This document shows positions 35,554 through 43,225 of a stretch of DNA of 64,000 bases, piece by piece. Source of the DNA: DATARR01 sp034666985 (GTDB taxonomy: Bacteria > Acidobacteriota > Thermoanaerobaculia > Multivoradales > UBA5704); the NCBI GenBank assembly GCA_034666985.1, contig JAXDKS010000059.1, positions 18,962-82,961 on the forward strand. The letters are read 5' to 3'. Below the pieces are notes generated by a model. The model ran no database searches, was not told where the DNA came from, and saw only the letters and a program-made list of their open reading frames with translations. The translations under genes were made by a program, and so were the position numbers. Numbering within the stretch: the first letter of the stretch is position 1; the number at the start of each line of letters is the position of its first letter.

Positions 35554-36325
35554 AGATGAGCTTCAAACCCACGAGCGTCAGGTCGGGATCCACCTCGCGG
35601 ATGTACTTCGAGCCCGAGGCGATGAGCGGCGCCTGGCCGCCGGTGGCCACGACGCTCTTGACGCCGGGAATCTCGGCGTGGAGCCGCTCGAGGATGCCAT
35701 CCACCAGGCCGATGTAGCCGTAGTAGATGCCCGCCTGCATGGCGGCGGCGGTGTTCTTCCCCACCAGCTCCGTGGGCTTGCGCACGTCCACCCGGTAGAG
35801 GCGCGAGGCGTGGGCGAAGAGGGCCTCGGCCGAGATGGTGATGCCCGGCGTGATGATGCCCCCCATGTACTCCCCTGCCGCGTTCACCACGTCGAAGGTG
35901 GTAGCCGTGCCGAAGTCGACGACGATCACCGGCGAGCCGTAGCGCTCGCGGGCGGCCACGGCGTTGACGATGCGGTCCGCCCCCACCTCCGTGGGGTTGT
36001 CGTAGCGGATGGGCATGCCCGTGCGCACCCCCGGCTCGATGAACAGCGGCTTCTTGCCGAAGTAGCGCTCGGCCATGCGCTCCAAAGTCAGATGGAGGGG
36101 CGGCACGACCGAGGAGATCACCACCGCCTCGGCCGAGACGGGATCGACCCCACGCAGGGTGAACAGGGGAAGGAGCAACGAGCCGTACTCGTCCGCCGTG
36201 CGCTCCGTGTCGGTCGACAGCCGGAAGCTCTCCACCAGCTCGTCGCCGCGGTAGATGCCGAACACCGTGTTGGTGTTGCCCACGTCCACCAGGACGAGGA
36301 TGCCGTTCCCACTGCTCTTCTTCAT
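35537..36325 (-). CDS. coaX: Type III pantothenate kinase
   Basis: CoaX phosphorylates pantothenate, the first step to coenzyme A. The 262-residue protein has the ASKHA-fold motifs VDVGNTNTVFGIY near the N-terminus, GADRIVNAVAA, and VDFGTATTFDVV with the catalytic Asp, followed by GGIITPGI. The ATG at 36323-36325 overlaps the birA stop (ATGA), the frequent birA-coaX pairing. A longer upstream frame is an artefact of birA on the same strand. Confidence 0.95.
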   Translation of the reverse strand: MKKSSGNGILVLVDVGNTNTVFGIYRGDELVESFRLSTDTERTADEYGSLLLPLFTLRGVDPVSAEAVVISSVVPPLHLTLERMAERYFGKKPLFIEPGVRTGMPIRYDNPTEVGADRIVNAVAARERYGSPVIVVDFGTATTFDVVNAAGEYMGGIITPGITISAEALFAHASRLYRVDVRKPTELVGKNTAAAMQAGIYYGYIGLVDGILERLHAEIPGVKSVVATGGQAPLIASGSKYIREVDPDLTLVGLKLIYERNR

Positions 36326-37155
36326 CCCTCGATCACCTCTCCGGACGCGATGGGAACCACCCGGCCCTCGCTCTCCAGGAGGAGGCGGCCGAAGGCGTCG
36401 AAGCCCAGGAACGTCCCCTCGGTCACGGCCTCCCCCGCGCGGGTTACGATCCGCTCTCCCGTCTGATGAATGGAGAGGGCGCGGTAGCTCTCCACCGCGT
36501 ATCCAGCATCGGCGAGGCGGGCGAGCTCGGCCTCCAATCCCTCCACCAGGTCCCAGGTGAAGTCTTCGAGGCTCCCGGTCTCTCCTCCCGCGAGCCGCAC
36601 CGAGGTGCCGGTCTCCGGCAGATCCTCCGCGCCCTGCAGGAAGTTGACGCCGAAGCCCACGAGAGCCAGGGTGGGCTCGCCCGGACGGATCGAGGCCTCG
36701 ATGAGAACGCCGCCGATCTTCCGGCGCTCGCCCCCCACCTCCACCATCAGGTCGTTGGGCCACTTGAGCCGGCATGGGACGGAGAGATGAGCGGAGAGGG
36801 CGCGGCAGAGCCCTACGCCGACCAGCAAGGGGAGGGTCTGAAGCAGGGCGGGATCATCCACTTGCAGGACGCGGGTGGCGTAGACGCCCAGGCCCTCCGG
36901 GCTCGACCAGCTCCGCCCCTGGCGGCCGCGGCCGCCCGTCTGCTCCAGGGCGATGACCAGCAGGGGATGAAGCGTCTGGGCTTCGCTCTGGTATTCGGCG
37001 ACGACGGCACGGGCGAGCGTGTTGGTGGACTCCACCCTGGGCAGGATCACCAGGTTCTCCACCAGGCTCTTCGAGGCTGCCGGCCGAACGCGCTCCCGCC
37101 GCGTCTGCAGCCTGGCCACGTAGCGCTCGAAGTCCTCCACGTCGCTCCCGTTCAC
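36322..37155 (-). CDS. birA: Biotin-[acetyl-CoA-carboxylase] ligase, without DNA-binding domain
   Basis: BirA activates biotin with ATP and attaches it to carboxylase carrier proteins. The 277-residue protein has STNTLAR, the biotinoyl-AMP loop GGRGRQGRSW, KWPNDLMVE and KIGGVLIE. There is no winged-helix domain, so it is a class I ligase that cannot act as a repressor. The GTG start (37153-37155) lies at the foot of a hairpin, CCTTCGG-gcccg-CCGAAGG (37155-37173), which could limit initiation or end upstream transcription. Confidence 0.93.
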   Translation of the reverse strand: MNGSDVEDFERYVARLQTRRERVRPAASKSLVENLVILPRVESTNTLARAVVAEYQSEAQTLHPLLVIALEQTGGRGRQGRSWSSPEGLGVYATRVLQVDDPALLQTLPLLVGVGLCRALSAHLSVPCRLKWPNDLMVEVGGERRKIGGVLIEASIRPGEPTLALVGFGVNFLQGAEDLPETGTSVRLAGGETGSLEDFTWDLVEGLEAELARLADAGYAVESYRALSIHQTGERIVTRAGEAVTEGTFLGFDAFGRLLLESEGRVVPIASGEVIEG

Positions 37156-37179
37156 CTTCGGGCCCGCCGAAGGCAGGCC

Positions 37180-38175
37180 CTACTCGACCTGGGCCTCAAG
37201 CTCGCGCAGACGGTCGCGGATGATCACCTCGGCCATGTCCGGGATGACCTCCCAGGCCACGTCCCGCACGGTCTTGTCACCCAGCAGCTCCACCACCCGG
37301 CGGGCGATGCGGTCCACGTCCGCATCGGAGAGATGGCCGCCGCCATTCGTCGAAGCGGGCACGGCCTCCGGCTCCGCGACAGGAACCGCCTCGGGCTCCG
37401 GCGCGGGAGCCGACCCGTCGAAGCCGGCGGGGGCCGCGGCGGATTCCTCCGGCAGATAGCGGTCCTGCGGCTCGTCGAGAGACAGTTCGGCGGGAGCGCC
37501 GAAGACGTCCCCATGGATCGCGAAGGAGGTGGCGCTCTCCTCCAGCTCGAACACCGGCTCCTGCTCCACCTCGTAGGTGGGATCCGGCTCCAGGGCGAAG
37601 GACGGCTCGTGATCGAACGGCTCGGGAGCCGGGACCGGAGCGAACGCCGGCGGCGTGGGCTCCAGGTCGAAGCTCGTGGCCCAGGACGGCTCGGCGGCGA
37701 ACGCGGGGGCCGGCGGCGACTCGACGCCGGCCAGCCCGGAAATGGGAGGGAAGTCCAGCGCCGGCAGCTCGGACGGTGCCTGCGATATCTGCGGCGGGGG
37801 GGCCGCGGCAGCCGTGGGCGCCAGCAACTCCTGGACCCGCTGCAGCAGCTCCTGCGAGTCGAAGGGCTTCTTCAGGAAGGAGTCGGCCCCGCATGACCGC
37901 GCCTCGTTCTCGTCGAACGGCTCGAAGGTGCCGACCAGCAGCAGCACGGGGACGCCGGGCTGGAGCTGCTTGCTCCGCCGGCAGACCTCGTAGCCGTTGG
38001 CGCCGGGCATGTGCACGTCGGCGATGACGAACTCGGGCTTGACCTCCGGGAGCAGGGCGAGCGCCTCGTCACCGTTGCTCACGGCGCGGACCTCATAGTC
38101 CTCGTCCATGAACGTCAGCTCGATGACCTTCTGAATGGTGACGCTGTCGTCCGCCAGCAGGATCCGTCTCTTCAT
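37180..38175 (-). CDS. Response regulator with long acidic/proline-rich linker
   Basis: A 331-residue protein. Residues 1-120 are a receiver domain (ILLADDSVTIQKVIELTF, phospho-acceptor Asp in VIADVHMPGANGYEV, KKPF). Residues about 125-265 are a low-complexity stretch of Pro, Ala, Glu and Phe. The end (LSDADVDRIARRVVELLGDKTVRDVAWEVIPDMAEVIIRDRLRELE) is helical and matches tails found on gliding or PilZ-like regulators. It has no DNA-binding domain, so its output is probably protein-protein. The start follows GGAGGAGGGGA. Confidence 0.88.
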   Translation of the reverse strand: MKRRILLADDSVTIQKVIELTFMDEDYEVRAVSNGDEALALLPEVKPEFVIADVHMPGANGYEVCRRSKQLQPGVPVLLLVGTFEPFDENEARSCGADSFLKKPFDSQELLQRVQELLAPTAAAAPPPQISQAPSELPALDFPPISGLAGVESPPAPAFAAEPSWATSFDLEPTPPAFAPVPAPEPFDHEPSFALEPDPTYEVEQEPVFELEESATSFAIHGDVFGAPAELSLDEPQDRYLPEESAAAPAGFDGSAPAPEPEAVPVAEPEAVPASTNGGGHLSDADVDRIARRVVELLGDKTVRDVAWEVIPDMAEVIIRDRLRELEAQVE

Positions 38176-38260
38176 TCCCCTCCTCCGTCTTGATTCTACG
38201 TACCGTAGCACCCCGGGACCGGGCCGTCAAACCGTTCCAGCCGCGTGGGTTAGGACCACC

Positions 38261-38662
38261 TCAGGCCGCGGCGAAGCGGGTCTCGAGGTACTCCACGATG
38301 GACCGGGTGGAGGTCCCCGGCAGAAAGATCTCGTCGATGCCGGCCGTCTTGAGCCCCTGGACGTCCTGATCGGGGATGATGCCGCCCGCGAAGACCAGGA
38401 TGTCCTCGGCCCCCTGCTCCTTGAGCAGGCGGGTTACCTCGGGCAGCAGGACATTGTGGGCGCCGGAGAGGATCGACAGCCCCACGGCGTCCACGTCCTC
38501 CTGGACGGCCGCGGCGGCGATCTGCTCCGGCGTCTGCCGCAGCCCCGTGTAGATCACCTCGTAGCCCGCGTCGCGCAATGCCCGCGCCACGATCTTCGCG
38601 CCCCGGTCGTGCCCGTCCAGGCCCGGCTTGGCGATCAGGATGCGAACCCGTCGGTCACTCAT
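38261..38662 (-). CDS. mcmA2: Methylmalonyl-CoA mutase, small cobalamin-binding subunit
   Basis: A 133-residue B12-binding domain with the base-off motif GLDGHDRGAK (Asp-x-His-x-x-Gly, His ligating cobalt), the later GLSILSGAH and FAGGIIPDQD. It corresponds to the C-terminal domain of one-chain mutases and pairs with the large chain encoded at 39254-41032, converting methylmalonyl-CoA to succinyl-CoA. A DinB gene separates the two chains. TAGAAT lies 8 nt before its ATG, so it may have its own leaderless promoter. Confidence 0.93.
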   Translation of the reverse strand: MSDRRVRILIAKPGLDGHDRGAKIVARALRDAGYEVIYTGLRQTPEQIAAAAVQEDVDAVGLSILSGAHNVLLPEVTRLLKEQGAEDILVFAGGIIPDQDVQGLKTAGIDEIFLPGTSTRSIVEYLETRFAAA

Positions 38663-38670
38663 GGAGCGGG

Positions 38671-38676
38671 ATTCTA
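38671..38676 (-). promoter_or_regulatory. -10-like TAGAAT box before the cobalamin subunit gene
   Basis: TAGAAT followed by CCCGCTCC and ATG. There is no ribosome site in the 8-nt gap. It lies just past the DinB stop at 38701. Confidence 0.4.
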
Positions 38677-38700
38677 GCAGAGGAGACGGGGCCTCGCCCT

Positions 38701-39213
38701 TCAGCCCTGCGCCGCGCGCTCATTGAAGAAGTGGATCAGATCCGTCGAGGCCACGGGATAGCCCATCTGGCGCAGCAGCGAAACCACCTGGCCGCGGTGA
38801 TAGGTGGAGTGGTTCACCAGATGGATCGCGGGCTGCCAGAGGGCTAGGGTGTGCTCCGCCCCGTCGGGGATGGAATTCCAGGTCAGGGACGCGGCGAGGT
38901 GGTCGTCGGAGAGGCCCGCCATGAAGGCTTCGATCTGCGACGCCATCTCCTCCCAGCCGGCGATCCAGGCCTGGAGGTCCGGATACTCGCCGGGGCTCGG
39001 CAACCGCTCCAGCGGGCGGCCCAGGAAACGGGAAAGCCACAGCCGCTGGGAGCTCAGCATGTGGGTCATGGTGCCGAGGATCGACCCGAAGCTGACGCCG
39101 GCCTCGCGGGTCAGATCCTCCGGCCGTACCTGACGGGCCCCCGCCAGCATCAGGCGGTCCGCCCACAGCATGTAGAGGAGAAGGTCGCGTACGGTGGTCG
39201 CGTTGCACGCCAT
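38701..39213 (-). CDS. DinB-family protein
   Basis: A 170-residue four-helix-bundle protein of the DinB/YfiT superfamily. The putative metal histidines are in GTMTHMLSSQRLWLSRF and HLVNHSTYHRGQV. Members include metal-dependent thiol transferases (bacillithiol, mycothiol) and DNA-damage-induced proteins of unknown role. It lies between the two methylmalonyl-CoA mutase genes on the same strand. Its start is one base inside a 3 x 12-bp repeat. Confidence 0.88.
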   Translation of the reverse strand: MACNATTVRDLLLYMLWADRLMLAGARQVRPEDLTREAGVSFGSILGTMTHMLSSQRLWLSRFLGRPLERLPSPGEYPDLQAWIAGWEEMASQIEAFMAGLSDDHLAASLTWNSIPDGAEHTLALWQPAIHLVNHSTYHRGQVVSLLRQMGYPVASTDLIHFFNERAAQG

Positions 39214-39247
39214 ATTGATCCAGATATTGATCCAGATATTGATCCAG
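39212..39247. repeat. 3 x 12-bp exact tandem repeat
   Basis: ATATTGATCCAG repeated three times without change, between the end of the mutase large-chain gene and the DinB start. Its last unit abuts the mutase stop region. It could change the spacing or the ribosome-site context of the DinB start. Confidence 0.9.
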
Positions 39248-39253
39248 AAAAGC

Positions 39254-41032
39254 TCAGAAGACTGCCGGCTCTTCGTAGGTGCTGAAGACGTCGCGCAGGG
39301 CGTCGCTGATCTCCCCCACCGTGCAGTAGGCCTTCACGCAGTCGAGGATCAAGGGCATGGTGTTCTCGCTCCCCGCCGCTCCCTTCTTGAGGGCGTCGAG
39401 CGTGCGCGCGACCGCGCCAGCATCGCGCCGTGCCTTGACCTCGTTGATGAAGCCCACCTGCCGCTCCGCCAGGTCGTCCGCGATGTAGAGGATGTCGATC
39501 GGCTCGTCGTCCGTGACCTGGAAGGCGTTGACGCCCACGATGAGCTTCTCCTTCTCCTCGAAGGACCGCTGATAGGCGAAGGCGGCGTCCATGATCTCCC
39601 GCTGCGGGAAGCCGGCCTCGATGGCCTCCACCATGCCGCCATAGTCGTCGATGCGCCGGATGTAGTCGAAGGCGCCGTCCACCATGCGCCGGGTCATCTC
39701 CTCCACGAACCACGAGCCGCCCAGGGGATCGACCGTGTTGATGACCCCCGATTCGTGGGCGATGATCTGTTGCGTCCGCAGCGCCGTGCGGGCATTGGCC
39801 TCAGTGGGCAGGGCCAGGGTCTCGTCCAGGGCGTTGGTGTGCAGCGACTGAGTGCCGCCCAGCACCGCGGCCAGCGCTTGGAGCGTCGTGCGCACCACGT
39901 TGTTGATGGGCTGCTGCGCGGTCAGCGAGCAGCCGGCCGTCTGGGTGTGGAAGCGCAGCATCCAGGAGCGGGGGTTCTTGGCGCCGTAGCGCTCGCGCAT
40001 CACCGTCGCCCAGATCTGCCGGGCGGCCCGGAACTTGGCGATCTCCTCGAAGAAGTCGTTGTGGCTGTTGAAGAAGAACGACAGCCGCGGCGCGAACTCG
40101 TCGACGTCCAGGCCGGCGTCGATTCCATATTGGACGTACTCCATGCCGTCGCGCAGGGTGAAGGCCAACTCCTGAAGGGCCGTCGAGCCCGCCTCGCGGA
40201 TGTGGTAGCCCGAGATGGAGATGGTGTTCCAGCGCGGCACGTGCTTCGCCGCGAAGGCGAACTGATCGGTGATCAGCCGCATCGACGGCCGCGGCGGGAA
40301 GATGTATTCCTTCTGGGCGATGTACTCCTTGAGGATGTCATTCTGCAGCGTCCCGGAGACCTGCCGCTCGACGTTCACCCCCTGCTTCTCCGCCACCGCC
40401 AGATACATGGCGAAGAGGATGGGGGCGGTCGAGTTGATGGTCATCGAGGTGGTGACCTCGCCCAGGGGGATGCCGTCGAAGAGGACCTCCATGTCCGCCA
40501 GGGTGTCCACCGTGACGCCGCACTTCCCCACCTCGCCCTTGGACATCGGGTGATCCGAGTCGTAGCCGTAGAGGGTGGGGAGATGGAAGGCGACCGAGAG
40601 ACCGGTCTGGCCTTGGGCGAGGAGGTACTTGAAGCGCTGGTTGGTGTCCGCGGCCGTGCCGAAGCCGGCGAACTGGCGCATGGTCCACAGCTTGCCCCGG
40701 TAACCGGTCGGGTGGACGCCCCGGGTGTAGGGGTACTCGCCGGGGATGCCGATATTCCGGAGGGGATCGACGTCCGCCACCTGCTCGGGGGTGACCAGAT
40801 GGGGCATCTCCATGCCGGACACGGTCGTGAAGTCCTGCTTCCAGAACGGCACGTGAGCCTCAGACTTCGCCTTGGCCTTGTCCCAACGCTCCCGCGCCTC
40901 GGCCATCGTCTCGAGGACGTCCTCCTTATAAACCGAGTCATTGACCGAGTCATTGACCGAGTCCCTGGCAGCCGAGTCGGCGGCGGGCTTCTCCTCGGTC
41001 AGCAGGTTCGGTTCCTGGTCCTTGACGGCCAT
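39254..41032 (-). CDS. mcmA: Methylmalonyl-CoA mutase, large subunit
   Basis: A 592-residue TIM-barrel subunit. Substrate-binding motifs include YTRGVHPTGYRGKLWTMRQFAGFG, followed by GLSVAFHLPTLYGYDSDHP, SISGYHIREAGS, and RFHTQTAGCSLTAQQP. The length stops short of the cobalamin domain, which is encoded separately downstream. The N-terminal 40 residues are not conserved and contain DSVNDSVNDSVY, coded by a 12-bp repeat. The ATG at 41030-41032 follows AAAGGAG. Function: isomerisation in propionate or odd-chain and branched-chain catabolism. Confidence 0.95.
   Translation of the reverse strand: MAVKDQEPNLLTEEKPAADSAARDSVNDSVNDSVYKEDVLETMAEARERWDKAKAKSEAHVPFWKQDFTTVSGMEMPHLVTPEQVADVDPLRNIGIPGEYPYTRGVHPTGYRGKLWTMRQFAGFGTAADTNQRFKYLLAQGQTGLSVAFHLPTLYGYDSDHPMSKGEVGKCGVTVDTLADMEVLFDGIPLGEVTTSMTINSTAPILFAMYLAVAEKQGVNVERQVSGTLQNDILKEYIAQKEYIFPPRPSMRLITDQFAFAAKHVPRWNTISISGYHIREAGSTALQELAFTLRDGMEYVQYGIDAGLDVDEFAPRLSFFFNSHNDFFEEIAKFRAARQIWATVMRERYGAKNPRSWMLRFHTQTAGCSLTAQQPINNVVRTTLQALAAVLGGTQSLHTNALDETLALPTEANARTALRTQQIIAHESGVINTVDPLGGSWFVEEMTRRMVDGAFDYIRRIDDYGGMVEAIEAGFPQREIMDAAFAYQRSFEEKEKLIVGVNAFQVTDDEPIDILYIADDLAERQVGFINEVKARRDAGAVARTLDALKKGAAGSENTMPLILDCVKAYCTVGEISDALRDVFSTYEEPAVF
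40932..40967. repeat. 12-bp tandem repeat in the mutase N-terminus
   Basis: ACCGAGTCATTG occurs twice exactly and a third time in altered form (ACCGAGTCCCTG). It codes SVND units in a variable N-terminal extension. Confidence 0.85.
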
Positions 41033-41197
41033 CGAGTGCGCTCCTTTCGCAGGCGGACAGCACCCGGAATCCCGCCGGGCGCTGGAGAGGAGTATAGACG
41101 ATGGAGCGCAGGGCAGTTTGACGGGAGCCGTTCTCCCCCCTTCGAGGCTGAGCGGAGCGGCCCCTCCTCTGGTATGCTCTCCCGAGGATAAGTTCTC

Positions 41198-42193
41198 TTG
41201 GGACAGCACGACCTCAGCTACCGTCTCTTCTTTTCCCATGCCCGCATGGTGTGCGACCTCCTGCGCGAGATGGTCGGCGAGGAGTGGGTGAAGCTCCTCG
41301 ACTTCGCCTCGGCGGAGAGGGTCAACGCCTCCTTCGTCTCCGAGAAAAGGCGGAACCGGGAGAGCGACGTCATCTGGAAGCTCAGCCGGCTGGATACTGG
41401 TGATCCGGTCTACGTCTACGTGCTCCTGGAGTTCCAGTCCCGACCGGACCGCTACATGCCGGTGCGCCTGATGACCTACACGGGCATGTTCTACGAGGAC
41501 CTGATCGCCGAGGGGCGGCTGCCGCCGTCGGGCCGGTTGCCGCTGGTGATCCCCATCGTGATCTACAATGGGCTTGGCTCGTGGGGGACGCCCCTGGACC
41601 TGGCCGATTTGATCGAGCGCTTGGATCCCTCGGCTGAGGCGTACGTGCCGCATCTGCGGTACAAGCTGCTCCACGAGGCGGCGGAGGAGCTTGAAGAGAA
41701 GGAGAGTCCGGTGGCGGATCTGTTCCGCCTGGAACGGAGCGCGAGTTGGGAGGACGTTCTCGCTGGAGTCGCCCGTCTTCAGGAGCACGTGGGGTCCGAG
41801 GAGCCGGAGCTGCGTCGTGCGTTCGAGGGCTGGCTCGCAGAGGTGATCCTCCCTCGGCTGGAGGCAACCACGGACGAGATGCCAAAGTGGCTGACTTTAG
41901 AGGAGCTTGAACCAATGCTCGCCGAACGAATTGACTCCTGGAACGAGCAAGTGCGGGAAGAGGGCCGGCAGGAAGGCCGGCAGCAGGGCCTACAGCAGGG
42001 CCGGCAGGAAGGTCGGCAACAGGGCCGGCAGGAAGTAGAGGCCGAGACTCTGCTCCTGTTGCTTGAAACGCGGTTCGGTTCGGTCGACCAAGCCACCGGT
42101 GATCGGATTGCAACAGCAGATGCCGATCAACTCGTGAAATGGATCAAGCGCTTCGCGACCGCTGAGAGACTTGCGGACGTCTTCAGCGACTAG
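41198..42193 (+). CDS. Rpn-family (YhgA-like) nuclease
   Basis: A 331-residue protein of the recombination-promoting nuclease/PD-(D/E)XK family. Conserved pieces are YRLFFSHARMVCDLLREMV, ESDVIWKL, and VYVYVLLEFQSRPDRYMPVRLMTYTGMFYEDL, with the nuclease Asp and Glu-x-Gln. The C-terminal part carries Arg-Gln-Glu-Gly-Arg-Gln-Gln-Gly repeats (about 248-271) and a DUF4351-like end. The start is TTG at 41198-41200, preceded by GAGGATAAG; no ATG fits the conserved N-terminus. E. coli Rpn proteins act as DNases that raise recombination and can form toxin-antitoxin pairs. It opens the accessory patch. Confidence 0.88.
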   Translation: MGQHDLSYRLFFSHARMVCDLLREMVGEEWVKLLDFASAERVNASFVSEKRRNRESDVIWKLSRLDTGDPVYVYVLLEFQSRPDRYMPVRLMTYTGMFYEDLIAEGRLPPSGRLPLVIPIVIYNGLGSWGTPLDLADLIERLDPSAEAYVPHLRYKLLHEAAEELEEKESPVADLFRLERSASWEDVLAGVARLQEHVGSEEPELRRAFEGWLAEVILPRLEATTDEMPKWLTLEELEPMLAERIDSWNEQVREEGRQEGRQQGLQQGRQEGRQQGRQEVEAETLLLLLETRFGSVDQATGDRIATADADQLVKWIKRFATAERLADVFSD

Positions 42194-42226
42194 CCTGGAC
42201 GGTTAACATTCCCACGGCGAAGTCGA

Positions 42227-42655
42227 ATGGGCCAGAGAGCTCGTCCTGCCGCCGTGACCGGGTTGAGCGTCTTCTTCGCGCTGGGCGCGATGATCAGCGC
42301 CACGTGTCTTGTCGCTCTTCTCTTTCCTGGTGGCATCCTCGAACCAATGTGGCGGCTCAATCCTCGAGCTCGCGAGCAGTTCCAGGTCATGGGGATCTGG
42401 GGTCTCCTCTTGATGGCTGTTGTATCCACAGCCTGTGCTGCGGCTTCGGTAGGGCTCTGGCGGGGCAGACGATTCGGTTATCTACTCGGAATCACACTGC
42501 TCACGGTGAGTCTGCTGGGCGATCTCGCAAACGCGCTCCTGGGGGTCGAGCCGCGGGCGTGGGTAGGGGTTCCTGTCGCGGCTGCTTTTCTCGTCCTTCT
42601 CACGGCTCGCTCCTCCAGAGCGTTCTTCACTGGGACGACTGGCGCCCGACAATGA
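42227..42655 (+). CDS. Four-helix membrane protein, unknown function
   Basis: A 142-residue protein with about four hydrophobic segments: LSVFFALGAMISATCLVALLF, VMGIWGLLLMAVVSTACAAAS, YLLGITLLTVSLLGDLANALL and VGVPVAAAFLVLLTA. The order and size resemble small uncharacterised inner-membrane proteins. It follows the Rpn gene by 33 bp. Nothing in it suggests a role. Confidence 0.7.
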   Translation: MGQRARPAAVTGLSVFFALGAMISATCLVALLFPGGILEPMWRLNPRAREQFQVMGIWGLLLMAVVSTACAAASVGLWRGRRFGYLLGITLLTVSLLGDLANALLGVEPRAWVGVPVAAAFLVLLTARSSRAFFTGTTGARQ

Positions 42656-42697
42656 GGTACGGATGGCAGGTCCCAGAGTTTATGATTGACGGCTTGG

Positions 42698-42737
42698 GAC
42701 GCCTCCCTCTAGACTGAGCTCAGGAGGTCTCGATCCC
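42698..42737 (+). repeat. 40-bp direct repeat, left copy
   Basis: It matches 43185-43224 at 36 of 40 positions. The shared core is CTCTAGACTGAG followed by AGGAGGTCTC and ATCCC. The AGGAGGT is a strong ribosome site, here followed by a GTG frame that closes after 52 codons (42741-42899) and that I do not consider a gene. Confidence 0.88.
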
Positions 42738-42802
42738 ACAGTGTCCTTCGGGGACTCCCAGGCCTTGGAGCGGCTCGCCGGCCAAGCTCCTTGGTTTCGC
42801 GG

Positions 42803-43012
42803 CTGCGCTCCATGGCTCAGCCTCTGCGCTCGGAGGCTCGACGGTTGCGCTCCATGGTCGCGGGCCTGCGCTCCATGGCTCAGCCGCTGGGCTCCATGAC
42901 ACGGTGTCCGCGCTTCATGACACAACGGCTGCGCTCGGTAGCACAGCCGTTGTGCTCCCAGACTCAACACCTGCGCTCCATGACGCAGCCGCTGCGCTCC
43001 TCGATTCAGCGG
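42803..43012. repeat. 21-bp minisatellite, exactly ten units
   Basis: Ten units of 21 bp with no indel, consensus close to CTGCGCTCCATGGCTCAGCC plus one base. Several frames are open on both strands: plus-strand LRSMAQP and ALHGSAA heptads, and minus-strand heptads around EPWSAAA. No frame has a convincing start. The 42656-43225 gap otherwise holds only the two direct repeats. Confidence 0.9.
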
Positions 43013-43184
43013 CGGAACGGTCCTCTTCGAGAGCTGGGAAGGAGAAACCAAGCCCGGAAGAGCGCGAAATCCGGCTTGCAGACGTCCCCGACTCTTTTTC
43101 GGCCCCAAACGATGGTCGTTCGGGACGTTTTGCCGGACGATGGCAGCGCATCAGGGTTGTCCGCGCTCTACGTTGACGATCCGA

Positions 43185-43224
43185 GACGCCTGCCTCTAGA
43201 CTGAGGCCAGGAGGTCTCAATCCC
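43185..43224 (+). repeat. 40-bp direct repeat, right copy, leader of the next gene
   Basis: Right copy of the repeat at 42698. Here AGGAGGT lies 10 nt before the GTG of a conserved-looking gene, so this copy is probably the functional leader. The 487-bp offset between copies contains the ten-unit minisatellite. Confidence 0.88.
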
Positions 43225-43225
43225 C

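Noticed and set aside
37155..37173. Hairpin CCTTCGG-gcccg-CCGAAGG as an intrinsic terminator after the response regulator
   Set aside because: No U-tract follows and it overlaps the birA start; noted under birA instead.
38261..41032. Methylmalonyl-CoA mutase as a broken one-chain gene
   Set aside because: Both pieces have complete domains, proper starts and stops. Two-chain mutases are normal in several lineages.
41033..41197. Possible cobalamin riboswitch before the mutase gene
   Set aside because: I find no B12-box-like sequence or the expected multi-stem layout in the 165-bp gap.
39254..41788. A longer mutase frame extending 252 codons upstream of 41032
   Set aside because: The upstream part is antisense to the Rpn nuclease gene and has no homology to mutases. 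The conserved protein starts at the ATG with a ribosome site.
42680..43220. Several overlapping frames on both strands across the second minisatellite
   Set aside because: None has a convincing start with conserved-looking sequence. Openness is explained by the indel-free 21-bp period. Recorded as a repeat only.
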